Notes under the pieces: generated by a model
Seen by the model: the letters and a program-made list of their open reading frames with translations, nothing else
What the model was told of the DNA's origin: nothing
The model's database searches: none
Position numbers and translations under genes: made by a program
In this document: piece after piece, positions 1-6,131 of the stretch
How the letters are laid out: every line of letters starts with the position of its first letter
How positions within the stretch are numbered: position 1 is the stretch's first letter
Origin: CAYGTK01 sp964352775
Lineage (GTDB): Bacteria; Bacteroidota; Bacteroidia; Chitinophagales; CAIOSU01
Assembly (NCBI GenBank): GCA_964352775.1
Contig: CAYGTK010000212.1
Coordinates: 1 to 6,626, forward strand
Direction: 5' to 3'
Length of the DNA stretch: 6,626 nucleotides

Positions 1-467
1 AGGATGAAGAGGTGATAGAGGAAGAACCGGAGATCGAAATCGAAGAGATCGAAGAAGAAACCGTTATTGAGGTGCCTGAGCCAGTAGAAGAAGAAGTGGT
101 TAATGAGCAGGAATTTTTTATTGTAGTAGAGGATATGCCTTGTTTCAATGCAACTTGTTGTTCGAAAGCGACTAACGATGAGCGTAAGAAGTGTACCGAA
201 GGTGAAATGATGAAATACTTAGGTAAGGTGAAATACCCGCCTATAGCTAAGGAGAATGACATTGAAGGGGTGGTTTACATCCGTTTCCTTATTGACAAGG
301 TTGGGAAAGTGTCAGAAGTAAGTGTAGCTCGTGGAGCAGACAAGATCTTAAACGACGCTGCGGTTAATCACATGAAGAAGATGCCTAAGTTCGCACAGCC
401 AGGAAAGCAACGTGGAAAGCCTGTAAAGGTGCAGTATGTTGTGCCTATCAGGTTCAAACTAGGCTAA
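1..467 (+). CDS. Energy transducer TonB, C-terminal part (5' end outside window)
   Basis: This is the C-terminal part of a TonB-family protein, which passes proton-motive energy from the inner-membrane ExbB/ExbD complex to outer-membrane receptors. The frame is open from base 3 to the left edge, so the GTG at 12 is probably internal, and the membrane anchor lies outside the window. Of the 154 visible residues, the first 37 are a linker with 20 Asp/Glu and few prolines. The TonB C-terminal domain follows: YPPIA at residues 78-82, the EGVVYIRFLIDKVGKV strand region, and a PGKQRGKPVKV segment before the terminal VPIRFKLG. Ahead of it is a Cys-bearing stretch (Cys47, Cys52, Cys53, Cys64), at a place where Bacteroidota TonBs, from memory, often carry a Cys pair. 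The domain call is firm. The partner receptor and substrate cannot be told from the sequence. Confidence 0.9.
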   Translation, partial: DEEVIEEEPEIEIEEIEEETVIEVPEPVEEEVVNEQEFFIVVEDMPCFNATCCSKATNDERKKCTEGEMMKYLGKVKYPPIAKENDIEGVVYIRFLIDKVGKVSEVSVARGADKILNDAAVNHMKKMPKFAQPGKQRGKPVKVQYVVPIRFKLG

Positions 468-493
468 GACAATTTTCGAGAAACGAAACAGTT

Positions 494-528
494 AGAGCTT
501 GTAGGAAGTAAACCTTTCTACAAGCTCT
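494..528 (+). terminator. Strong hairpin, candidate intrinsic terminator of the tonB-like gene
   Basis: AGAGCTTGTAGGAAG (494-508) pairs with CTTTCTACAAGCTCT (514-528) over 15 bp with a single G-U wobble, around a 5-nt TAAAC loop. The T-rich but interrupted tract TTATAATTTT follows at 528-537. The position, 26 bp after the tonB-like stop, fits an intrinsic terminator. The odd point is that the ATG of the TPR gene starts at 538, so the U tract is also that gene's initiation region. The element could instead be a 5'-leader structure in a read-through mRNA. The structure is seen directly; its function is inferred. Confidence 0.6.
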
Positions 529-537
529 TATAATTTT

Positions 538-2349
538 ATGAAGAAGGTATTAATAGCAATAGCTCTTATTGTTGGTTTTATGGTTCTGCAACTAAATGCG
601 CAGGACGATATTGGGCAAAGTTTGGCTTTTCAGTTCTATCAAAATGAAGAATATGATAAAGCAGCCGAGCTGTTTGAAAAGCTTTACAACAAGGCAGATG
701 ATAAAGAACAGTATTACAAATATTACTACAACAGCCTAGTTCAAATAGGCGAGTATAAAAAAGTGGAGAAGGTAGTAGAAAAGGCTTTAAAGCAAGAGCC
801 AGATAGGTTGACCTACTATGTTGACCTAGGCCGTATTTATGAGGCAAATAATGATTCTAAAGGCGCTCAAAAAGCCTATAAACAAGCAATAGAAGAACTA
901 ACTCCAAATGAGGTGCAGACCAGACAACTAGCAGCCGCATTTTTAAGTTTGGGTTCTACTGACCTTACCATTGCAACCTATGAACAGGCACAGCGATTAT
1001 TCACCGATCAGTACATGTTCAGCCTTGATTTAGCGACACTGTATACAAAAGCGAATGAGCCTAAGAAGGCGGTAAATAGCTATTTAGCTACTATTGAGGG
1101 AGACCCAAGGCGAATGCAAGAGGTGAAAAACCGTTTGCAAGATGCCATTCAACAGCGGTTTTTTTCGGAAGCATTACGCGAAGAGTTGTTAACCCGTGTG
1201 CAGCAAAGGAACAACGGGAATATCTATTCTGAGCTATTGATCTGGCAGTTTACACAGTTGAAGAACTATAAAATGGCTTTAGTTCAAACAAAAGCTTTGG
1301 ATAAGCGGATGAAAGAAAATGGTTTTCGAGTATTAGACTTGGGAAGAACGCTGCAAAGGCAACAGGAATATGACTTAGCAATTGACGCTTTTCAATACGT
1401 GATAGAGAAAGGGAGAAGCCCGATATATATTCAAACCCGCCAAGAACTGCTTTACACAAAGCAACTTAAAATAGAAACGGCGCTAAGTTATACCCAACTA
1501 GATTTAGATGAGTTGAATATAGCTCTAGACGATTTCATAAATGAGTTTGGAACAACAGCAATAACGGCACCTACTATACAAAATAAGGCTAGCCTAATGG
1601 CTTTTTACTATGATGACTTGGATAGTGCTGCCGCTATATTAGAAGAGTTGATGAATAACTCTCAATTGGGTAGAGTATTCAAAGCCCAATTAAAGCTTGA
1701 TCTTGGGGACCTTTATTTGTTGATGGGCGATATTTGGGAAGGCTCTTTATTATATTCTCAGGTTGATAAAGCATTTGGTGATGAGCCAGTTGCCGAAATG
1801 GCTCGTTTTAAAAACGCCAAACTCTCCTACTATGTGGGCGATTTTGAATGGTCGCAGGCGCAATTAGATATTTTGAAAGGGTCGACTAGTGAGTTGATAT
1901 CAAATGATGCTTTGGAACTTTCAGTCTTTATAACAGATAATATGGGATTGGATACAACCCTTTATCCTATGATGATGTACGCTCGTGCACAGTTATTAGA
2001 ATTCCAAAAAAAGTATGGCGACGCCATTAACACGATGGATTCAGTTATCAATATTTATCCTGGTCATGGCTTAGCAGATGATATTTTATTCTCAAAAGCA
2101 AAGATTAAGATAAAGGAACAGAAATTTCAAGAGGCACTTCCATTTTTGGAAGAGGTACTTAAATGGCATGCCGAAGACCTGTTAGGCGATGATGCTACAT
2201 ATATGCTAGCCCAACTGTACGATAAACAGTTGAAAGACCCTGAAAAGGCTCAACAACTCTATCAAGACTTGATATTCAATTTTAAGGACAGCATTTACAT
2301 TGTAGAAGCACGTAAACGTTTCCGCCAACTCAGAGGAGACCAACTGTGA
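538..2349 (+). CDS. Exported tetratricopeptide-repeat protein
   Basis: A 603-residue alpha-helical repeat protein. Residues 1-21 form a Sec signal peptide (KK, a hydrophobic core, then a likely cut after LNA before QDD), which supports the ATG at 538 despite no Shine-Dalgarno. No lipobox Cys is present, so it should be periplasmic or otherwise exported. TPR-like helix pairs are visible at about 26-56, 60-88, 93-122, 127-157 and 160-190, again near 265-290, and at about 385-446, 479-508, 513-545 and 552-582. Typical anchors are EEYDKAAELFEKL, NDSKGAQKAYKQAI and KYGDAINTMDSVI. No catalytic domain is apparent, so a scaffold role in protein-protein contact is inferred; the partner is unknown. It overlaps the DUF4286 gene by 4 bp. 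From memory, TPR and DUF4286 genes are neighbours in other Bacteroidota, often with rsmA next, which is absent here. Confidence 0.88.
   Translation: MKKVLIAIALIVGFMVLQLNAQDDIGQSLAFQFYQNEEYDKAAELFEKLYNKADDKEQYYKYYYNSLVQIGEYKKVEKVVEKALKQEPDRLTYYVDLGRIYEANNDSKGAQKAYKQAIEELTPNEVQTRQLAAAFLSLGSTDLTIATYEQAQRLFTDQYMFSLDLATLYTKANEPKKAVNSYLATIEGDPRRMQEVKNRLQDAIQQRFFSEALREELLTRVQQRNNGNIYSELLIWQFTQLKNYKMALVQTKALDKRMKENGFRVLDLGRTLQRQQEYDLAIDAFQYVIEKGRSPIYIQTRQELLYTKQLKIETALSYTQLDLDELNIALDDFINEFGTTAITAPTIQNKASLMAFYYDDLDSAAAILEELMNNSQLGRVFKAQLKLDLGDLYLLMGDIWEGSLLYSQVDKAFGDEPVAEMARFKNAKLSYYVGDFEWSQAQLDILKGSTSELISNDALELSVFITDNMGLDTTLYPMMMYARAQLLEFQKKYGDAINTMDSVINIYPGHGLADDILFSKAKIKIKEQKFQEALPFLEEVLKWHAEDLLGDDATYMLAQLYDKQLKDPEKAQQLYQDLIFNFKDSIYIVEARKRFRQLRGDQL
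2332..2339 (+). promoter_or_regulatory. Shine-Dalgarno for the GTG start of the DUF4286 gene
   Basis: AGAGGAGA lies inside the last codons of the TPR gene, with its GGAG core 7 nt before the GTG at 2346. It stands out because the other starts in the window have no clear Shine-Dalgarno. It fixes the GTG as the start and indicates re-initiation at the GTGA overlap. Confidence 0.7.
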
Positions 2350-2654
2350 GTCAAGTAATTTACAACGTTACTGTTAAGATAGATCTAGATGCACACGATG
2401 ATTGGCTGCATTGGATGAAGAATGCACATATTCCCGATGTAATGGCAACTGGGCTTTTTACAGAGAGCAGAATGCTGCGAATAATGGCGGAGGATGAAAG
2501 TGATGGTATTTCGTACGCTATTCAATACGATGCAAAAAGTATGTCTGATTATTTGACCTACCAGGCAGAGCAAGCTCCAAGATTACAGAAAGACCATCAA
2601 GATAAGTTTGCTAACAAGTACGTGGCCTACCGCACATTAATGCGTCTAGTTTAG
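2346..2654 (+). CDS. DUF4286 family protein
   Basis: A 102-residue cytosolic protein with no signal peptide or membrane segment. It matches my memory of the DUF4286 family of Bacteroidota. The N-terminus reads (V)IYNVTVKID and is followed by WLHWMKNAHIPDVMATGLF (about 20-38), SYAIQYDAKS in the middle, and a C-terminal FANKYVAYRTLMRLV. The length is normal for the family. The pattern of beta strand, helix with W-x2-WM, and aligned strands suggests a small alpha/beta fold, but its biochemical function is not known to me. The GTG start is supported by the strong Shine-Dalgarno, by the 4-bp GTGA overlap with the TPR gene, and by the family's usual N-terminus. It is probably co-translated with the TPR protein. 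Its stop lies 1 bp from the stop of the convergent murF-alr gene. Confidence 0.85.
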   Translation: MSQVIYNVTVKIDLDAHDDWLHWMKNAHIPDVMATGLFTESRMLRIMAEDESDGISYAIQYDAKSMSDYLTYQAEQAPRLQKDHQDKFANKYVAYRTLMRLV

Positions 2655-2655
2655 A

Positions 2656-5160
2656 TCACTCTTGGTAATAAACCCGTTTCACACGGCCGCTTATACCTGT
2701 AAGTATTTCATAAGAAATTGTTCCGCACTGTTTTGCAATCGTAGTAACTGGTAGTTCTTTGCCAAATACTATCACTTCATGTCCTTCTTCTACACTGTCT
2801 AATGTAGAAATATCAAGCATACACATATCCATGCACACATTTCCAATTATGGGGGCCTTATTGCCATTTATTAGCATATACCCATTTCCATTGCCAAGTC
2901 GCTTGTCAATGCCATCAGCATAGCCTACACCAACTGTAGCTACCCTAGTATCGGTTTCAGCTATAAAAGATCTACTATATCCTACTGATTCGCCTTTAGG
3001 TACAGTCTTTATCTGAGATATAACGGTTTTAAGTGTACCGACCGTTTCTAAAGAAATGCGTTTGGTGATGTCAATTCCATATAATCCCAGCCCAAGTCTT
3101 ACCATATCAAAATGACTATCAGGAAAGCGAACTATGGCTGCTGAGTTAGCAATATGCCGTAAAATTGGGTAGCTAAAAGTATCAATAATTTGTTGACTAG
3201 CAGAATCAAACTCTCTTATTTGCCTTTTAGTGAATTCATCATGAGCACCATCTTCACTCGAAGCCAAATGGGAATACACAGATCTTATTTCAAAGAGAGA
3301 ATTGTCTTTTAGTTCTGCTATAAGCTTAGGAATGTCGGTTGTAACAAAGCCCAATCTGAACATTCCAGTATCTAATTTAAGATGAACAGGAAAAGGCGTT
3401 GAGTAGCTATTGTCAAGCAATGCTTGCTGAAAAGCATGCAGTAGTCGAAAGCTATATATCTCTGGCTCTAGTTGATAACTGAGAATGGCGGAAAAACTGC
3501 TCTCTTCAGGGTTCATCACCATAATAGGTAGTGTAATTCCTGCTCGGCGTAATGCTACACCTTCATCCGCATAAGCTACTGATAAGTAATCAACGTGATC
3601 ATACTGCAACACATTTGCTATCTCAAAGCTTCCACTACCATAACTAAAGGCCTTAACCATACAGCACACCTTGGTTTTTGGCTTCAGTTTCTTTTTATAA
3701 GCATGGAAATTATTCGAAACTGCATTAAGATCTATTTCTAATACAGTTTCATGAGCTTTTTGCTCCAACAACTGACTGATACGTTCAAAAGCGAAAGCCC
3801 TTGCTCCTTTCAGAAGTATCGCTTCATTTTGAAAACTCAAGATGGAGAGCTGTCGAATAAATTGATCAGTATTTTCAAAAAAATAAACCTCCAGGCTAGG
3901 GGTATTTTCGAATAACTTTCGCTGTCGAATTAAATGCGGACCAATACCTATAAGTCTATCCACCTTGCGGTTAAGCAGTTCTGTTTTTATCTGTCCATAT
4001 AGTGTGGTATCGGGTTTGCCACTTTGCAGTATATCCGATAGTATTACCGTCTTTTTAGTGTGTTGATTCTGTTGTCCTAAAAAGTCTAATGCTATATTTA
4101 AGGAGCCTAGGTCGGAGTTATAACTATCGTTTATCAAGGAGCAGTTATGGATAGCATTCTTCAATTCTAAGCGCATAGCCACTTTTCCTAAAGAAAGAAT
4201 GCGTTCTGCAATTACGGAATTACTAATTCCCATGTATAATAGAACCGCCCAACAGGAAATAGCATTTTCTATAGAGGCGTCATCTGTAAAAGGAATAACT
4301 ATTTCAAGTTCTAGTTCCTTATACTGTGCAACAACAAGTGTTTCTTTGTTCTTGATTTCTTCTTTAATCACCCGTAGGTCGGCACTTGTTTTACGTGACC
4401 AAGTAAAGAGCTGGAACTGGTCACTATCTCCTTGAGAATAAAGCTTGAATTCAGATATAGACTGATTGATATCGGGATAATCACGACAATAGATGAGTAT
4501 ATCGCTATGTACAAATAACTTGAGCTTCTCTTTTACTTTGTGTCTTGTATTTAAAAAACCTTCTGCATGGGCATCGCCAATATTTGTGAATACACCTATG
4601 GTGGGAATTATCACCTTTTCTAAGCTATCCATTTCGTCAGGCTGAGAAATACCAGCTTCAAAAATACCTAGCTCATGTTGCTCGTTCATGGCCCAAACAG
4701 ATAGCGGAACTCCAACTTGAGAGTTATAGCTTTTAGGACTACGAACTATATTTTTATCTGGCGAAAGCAGTTGATTCAACCATTCTTTAACAATGGTTTT
4801 TCCATTGCTTCCTGTTATCCCAATTATTGGGATGTTGAACTGCTGGCGGTGAAAACGAACTAGAAGCTGCAAGGCTTTTGTAGAATCCTTCACCAGTAGG
4901 ATATTGGCTTCTTTAAGTTGATGAAGACGACGATTATCGCTGACCACAAAGTTGCGAACCCCAGTTTCATACGCACTCTCTAAATAGGCGTGTCCATCGT
5001 GTCGTGGGCCTTTTATGGCAAAAAACAGTGTATTGCTTGGGTCATTCAACTTACGGCTATCAAGCGATAAATGCTTGATGTAGTTATCATTCTTAAGTTG
5101 AAGAAATTCTCCTTTTACTGCTTTGGCAATGGAGGTAATATTGTAGCCCGCATTGCTCAT
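2656..5160 (-). CDS. murF-alr: Bifunctional MurF (UDP-MurNAc-tripeptide:D-Ala-D-Ala ligase) / alanine racemase
   Basis: A cytosolic fusion enzyme of peptidoglycan precursor synthesis, 834 residues from the ATG at 5160. In the MurF half (about 1-465), DSR (34-36) and DGH (55-57) mark the N-terminal substrate domain. The ATP-binding P-loop GITGSNGKT is at 114-122, the FEAGIS acid at 168, NIGDAH at 193-198, Lys212 aligns with the carbamylated Lys, and INDSYNSD is at 343-350. The PLP-dependent racemase half begins near 471 (ETVLEIDLNAV). PLP Lys503 sits in MVKAFSYGSG, Lys595 and Arg602 lie in KLDTGMFRLGF, and Arg688 is in the VRLGLGLYG segment. The catalytic Tyr728 is in ESVGYS, with VGVGYADG at 742-750 and NVCMDM at 774-779. 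Both halves look active. A GTG at 5178 would add six residues, but the ATGA overlap with the Rieske stop and the better family fit favour the ATG. One unusual residue is Phe601, where Gly, His or another small or polar residue is usual. Confidence 0.96.
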   Translation of the reverse strand: MSNAGYNITSIAKAVKGEFLQLKNDNYIKHLSLDSRKLNDPSNTLFFAIKGPRHDGHAYLESAYETGVRNFVVSDNRRLHQLKEANILLVKDSTKALQLLVRFHRQQFNIPIIGITGSNGKTIVKEWLNQLLSPDKNIVRSPKSYNSQVGVPLSVWAMNEQHELGIFEAGISQPDEMDSLEKVIIPTIGVFTNIGDAHAEGFLNTRHKVKEKLKLFVHSDILIYCRDYPDINQSISEFKLYSQGDSDQFQLFTWSRKTSADLRVIKEEIKNKETLVVAQYKELELEIVIPFTDDASIENAISCWAVLLYMGISNSVIAERILSLGKVAMRLELKNAIHNCSLINDSYNSDLGSLNIALDFLGQQNQHTKKTVILSDILQSGKPDTTLYGQIKTELLNRKVDRLIGIGPHLIRQRKLFENTPSLEVYFFENTDQFIRQLSILSFQNEAILLKGARAFAFERISQLLEQKAHETVLEIDLNAVSNNFHAYKKKLKPKTKVCCMVKAFSYGSGSFEIANVLQYDHVDYLSVAYADEGVALRRAGITLPIMVMNPEESSFSAILSYQLEPEIYSFRLLHAFQQALLDNSYSTPFPVHLKLDTGMFRLGFVTTDIPKLIAELKDNSLFEIRSVYSHLASSEDGAHDEFTKRQIREFDSASQQIIDTFSYPILRHIANSAAIVRFPDSHFDMVRLGLGLYGIDITKRISLETVGTLKTVISQIKTVPKGESVGYSRSFIAETDTRVATVGVGYADGIDKRLGNGNGYMLINGNKAPIIGNVCMDMCMLDISTLDSVEEGHEVIVFGKELPVTTIAKQCGTISYEILTGISGRVKRVYYQE

Positions 5161-5522
5161 TTCCAGAAGTGATACCACTTTTTATTATTGATGCCTAAAT
5201 ACAGTGTGTCTTCTTTTAGAATTACTGGGTGGCTCTCCATGCCATATCCTTCACCAGTTGTATTCTGGCCACTTTCTAAATTGAATGCTATACGATGTAA
5301 GGGGCAAACTACATTCCCATCGTTATCACACCAGCCAGTACTTAGAGACGCTCCGGCATGGGGGCATCTGTCATTTATAGCAAAGTATTTGTTTTGATAC
5401 CTTCCCAAACAATAGCGAGTACCTTCTATCTCAACTGCTTTAATATCCATCTCTTTCAAGAAGTCTTTCCCACGGCCGCTACTCTCTCCAATTTTGAACC
5501 AATTGTGGTCGTTTTCATTCAT
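5157..5522 (-). CDS. Small Rieske [2Fe-2S] ferredoxin-type protein
   Basis: A 121-residue soluble electron-transfer protein. The Rieske cluster ligands are complete: Cys53-Pro-His55 (CPHAG) and Cys73-Pro-Leu-His76 (CPLHRIAF), spaced C-x-H-x17-C-x2-H. Two His and two Cys bind one [2Fe-2S] cluster. There is no oxygenase catalytic domain, no membrane anchor and no signal peptide, so it resembles the stand-alone Rieske or NirD-like ferredoxins common in Bacteroidota. No nirB-like partner or oxygenase is in the window, so the redox partner is unknown. Cys38 and Cys65 are extra cysteines outside the ligand set. The gene overlaps murF-alr by ATGA, so the two are almost certainly one transcript. The ATG at 5522 has no clear Shine-Dalgarno, and the gene shares a 29-bp divergent intergenic region with the next gene. 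Confidence 0.9.
   Translation of the reverse strand: MNENDHNWFKIGESSGRGKDFLKEMDIKAVEIEGTRYCLGRYQNKYFAINDRCPHAGASLSTGWCDNDGNVVCPLHRIAFNLESGQNTTGEGYGMESHPVILKEDTLYLGINNKKWYHFWK
5466..5496 (+). promoter_or_regulatory. Possible Bacteroidota-type promoter for the 5552 gene
   Basis: TTTC (5466-5469), a 19-bp spacer and CAATTTTG (5489-5496) resemble the Bacteroidota -33 TTTG and -7 TAnnTTTG elements, with one mismatch in each. Transcription would start near 5503 and give a leader of about 50 nt. The site lies inside the 5' end of the Rieske gene on the opposite strand. A match of this quality can arise by chance. Confidence 0.25.
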
Positions 5523-5535
5523 AGTACACTAGCTT

Positions 5536-5550
5536 AGCGCAAATTACGCT
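5536..5550. promoter_or_regulatory. Near-palindrome in the divergent intergenic gap, possible operator
   Basis: AGCGCAAATTACGCT is an odd-length inverted repeat centred on 5543, with six of seven arm pairs matching. It fills half of the 29-bp gap between the Rieske and 5552 start codons and ends 1 bp before the 5552 ATG. A regulator bound here could cover both starts. No regulator gene lies nearby, so the role is speculative. Confidence 0.25.
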
Positions 5551-5551
5551 C

Positions 5552-6124
5552 ATGGCAGATATATTCAGTTACTTAAAAGATCTCTTTTCTAATAGTTCCG
5601 AAAAGAATGTTCCAGTAGTCCATGAACTTATCTCGCGAGATGAAGATACACAACTTGCCTTTGAACAATGGAAAACCAGTAAGCGTTTTCAACGGGTATT
5701 GAGCGCAATAGGAGCGGAAGATGAACATGACTTAGACATGCGCGTGATACACACACCTACAGTAAGAGGTATTGTGATAAAGTATGTTCCAAAGGTGCTT
5801 AGCAAGCTGGAGTTTCAGCACCTGTTCGACTATTTTAAAGAAATTGTAAAGGAGCAAACCTATGTGAGTTATACGTCTGATGTACAAACTGCAGTAAAAA
5901 ATAATGGGGTAGAAACTAAAGAAAGGCATTATCTAAAACCCAAGTTCAGTTATGATGAAGAGCGCAGAAAGTGCGATCAGAAATATGGTAATGTTCAGAT
6001 AGAGCATCTATTGATAGATGACGAACCCAAGCATATCAAGCTGTGGGCCAACGTATACAGCGACTTTAATTACGATGAGCCCCTGGACTTCAATGTGTTG
6101 TTAGAGAAATTGCTAGTGCATTAA
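5552..6124 (+). CDS. Conserved-looking hypothetical protein, function unknown
   Basis: I do not recognise a named family for this 190-residue protein. It has no signal peptide or membrane segment and a single Cys, so it should be cytosolic. The N-terminus (MADIFSYLKDLFSNSSEKN) reads as a short amphipathic helix followed by a polar linker. The middle has a hydrophobic strand (GIVIKYVPKV, about 73-82), a helix (EFQHLFDYFKEIVKEQ) and the segment TYVSYTSDV. The second half contains ETKERHYLKPKF, then alternating strands (NVQIEHLLID, HIKLWANVYSDFNY) and a closing helix. The pattern suggests a compact alpha/beta domain. It is divergent from the Rieske gene, so it may share regulation, and its TAA overlaps the convergent hydrolase stop. 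Normal codon use, an ordinary composition and a full-length frame support a real gene; the start has no Shine-Dalgarno. Confidence 0.8.
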   Translation: MADIFSYLKDLFSNSSEKNVPVVHELISRDEDTQLAFEQWKTSKRFQRVLSAIGAEDEHDLDMRVIHTPTVRGIVIKYVPKVLSKLEFQHLFDYFKEIVKEQTYVSYTSDVQTAVKNNGVETKERHYLKPKFSYDEERRKCDQKYGNVQIEHLLIDDEPKHIKLWANVYSDFNYDEPLDFNVLLEKLLVH

Positions 6125-6131
6125 TTGCTAG
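6108..6131. repeat. Short direct repeat across the convergent stop codons
   Basis: AATTGCTAG occurs at 6108-6116 and again at 6123-6131, 15 bp apart, flanking the TTAA that holds both stop codons. It may be a remnant of a small tandem duplication or chance similarity. There is no inverted symmetry that would make it a terminator. Confidence 0.4.

Noticed and set aside
30..53. Repeat of GAGATCGAA at 30-38 and 45-53
   Set aside because: It reflects the Glu/Ile-rich TonB linker at codon level rather than an independent DNA repeat.
474..488. TTTCG/CGAAA inverted repeat after the tonB-like stop
   Set aside because: A 5-bp AT-rich stem is too weak to call beside the much stronger hairpin at 494-528.
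529..534. TATAAT just before the TPR ATG, like a sigma70 -10 box
   Set aside because: It would start transcription inside the coding region, no -35 element is at the right distance, and Bacteroidota use a different consensus. It is better read as the T-rich tract after the hairpin.
578..847. Open frame of 89 codons on the minus strand
   Set aside because: It is antisense to the TPR gene, with Cys/Leu/His-rich composition, no family resemblance and no start signal.
2632..2646. Small inverted repeat CGCA...TGCG near the DUF4286 end, as a possible terminator
   Set aside because: The stem is only 4 bp with no T tract on either strand, and it lies within coding sequence.
4199..4435. Open frame of 78 codons on the plus strand
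   Set aside because: It lies wholly inside the MurF half on the opposite strand and has a low-complexity Ser-rich product.
5188..5397. Open frame of 69 codons on the plus strand
   Set aside because: It lies opposite the Rieske gene, whose cluster ligands show which strand is coding.
5540..5570. Minus-strand Bacteroidota promoter for the Rieske gene in the divergent gap
   Set aside because: Only a TTTG core matches; the TA of the -7 box and any -33 element at proper spacing are missing.
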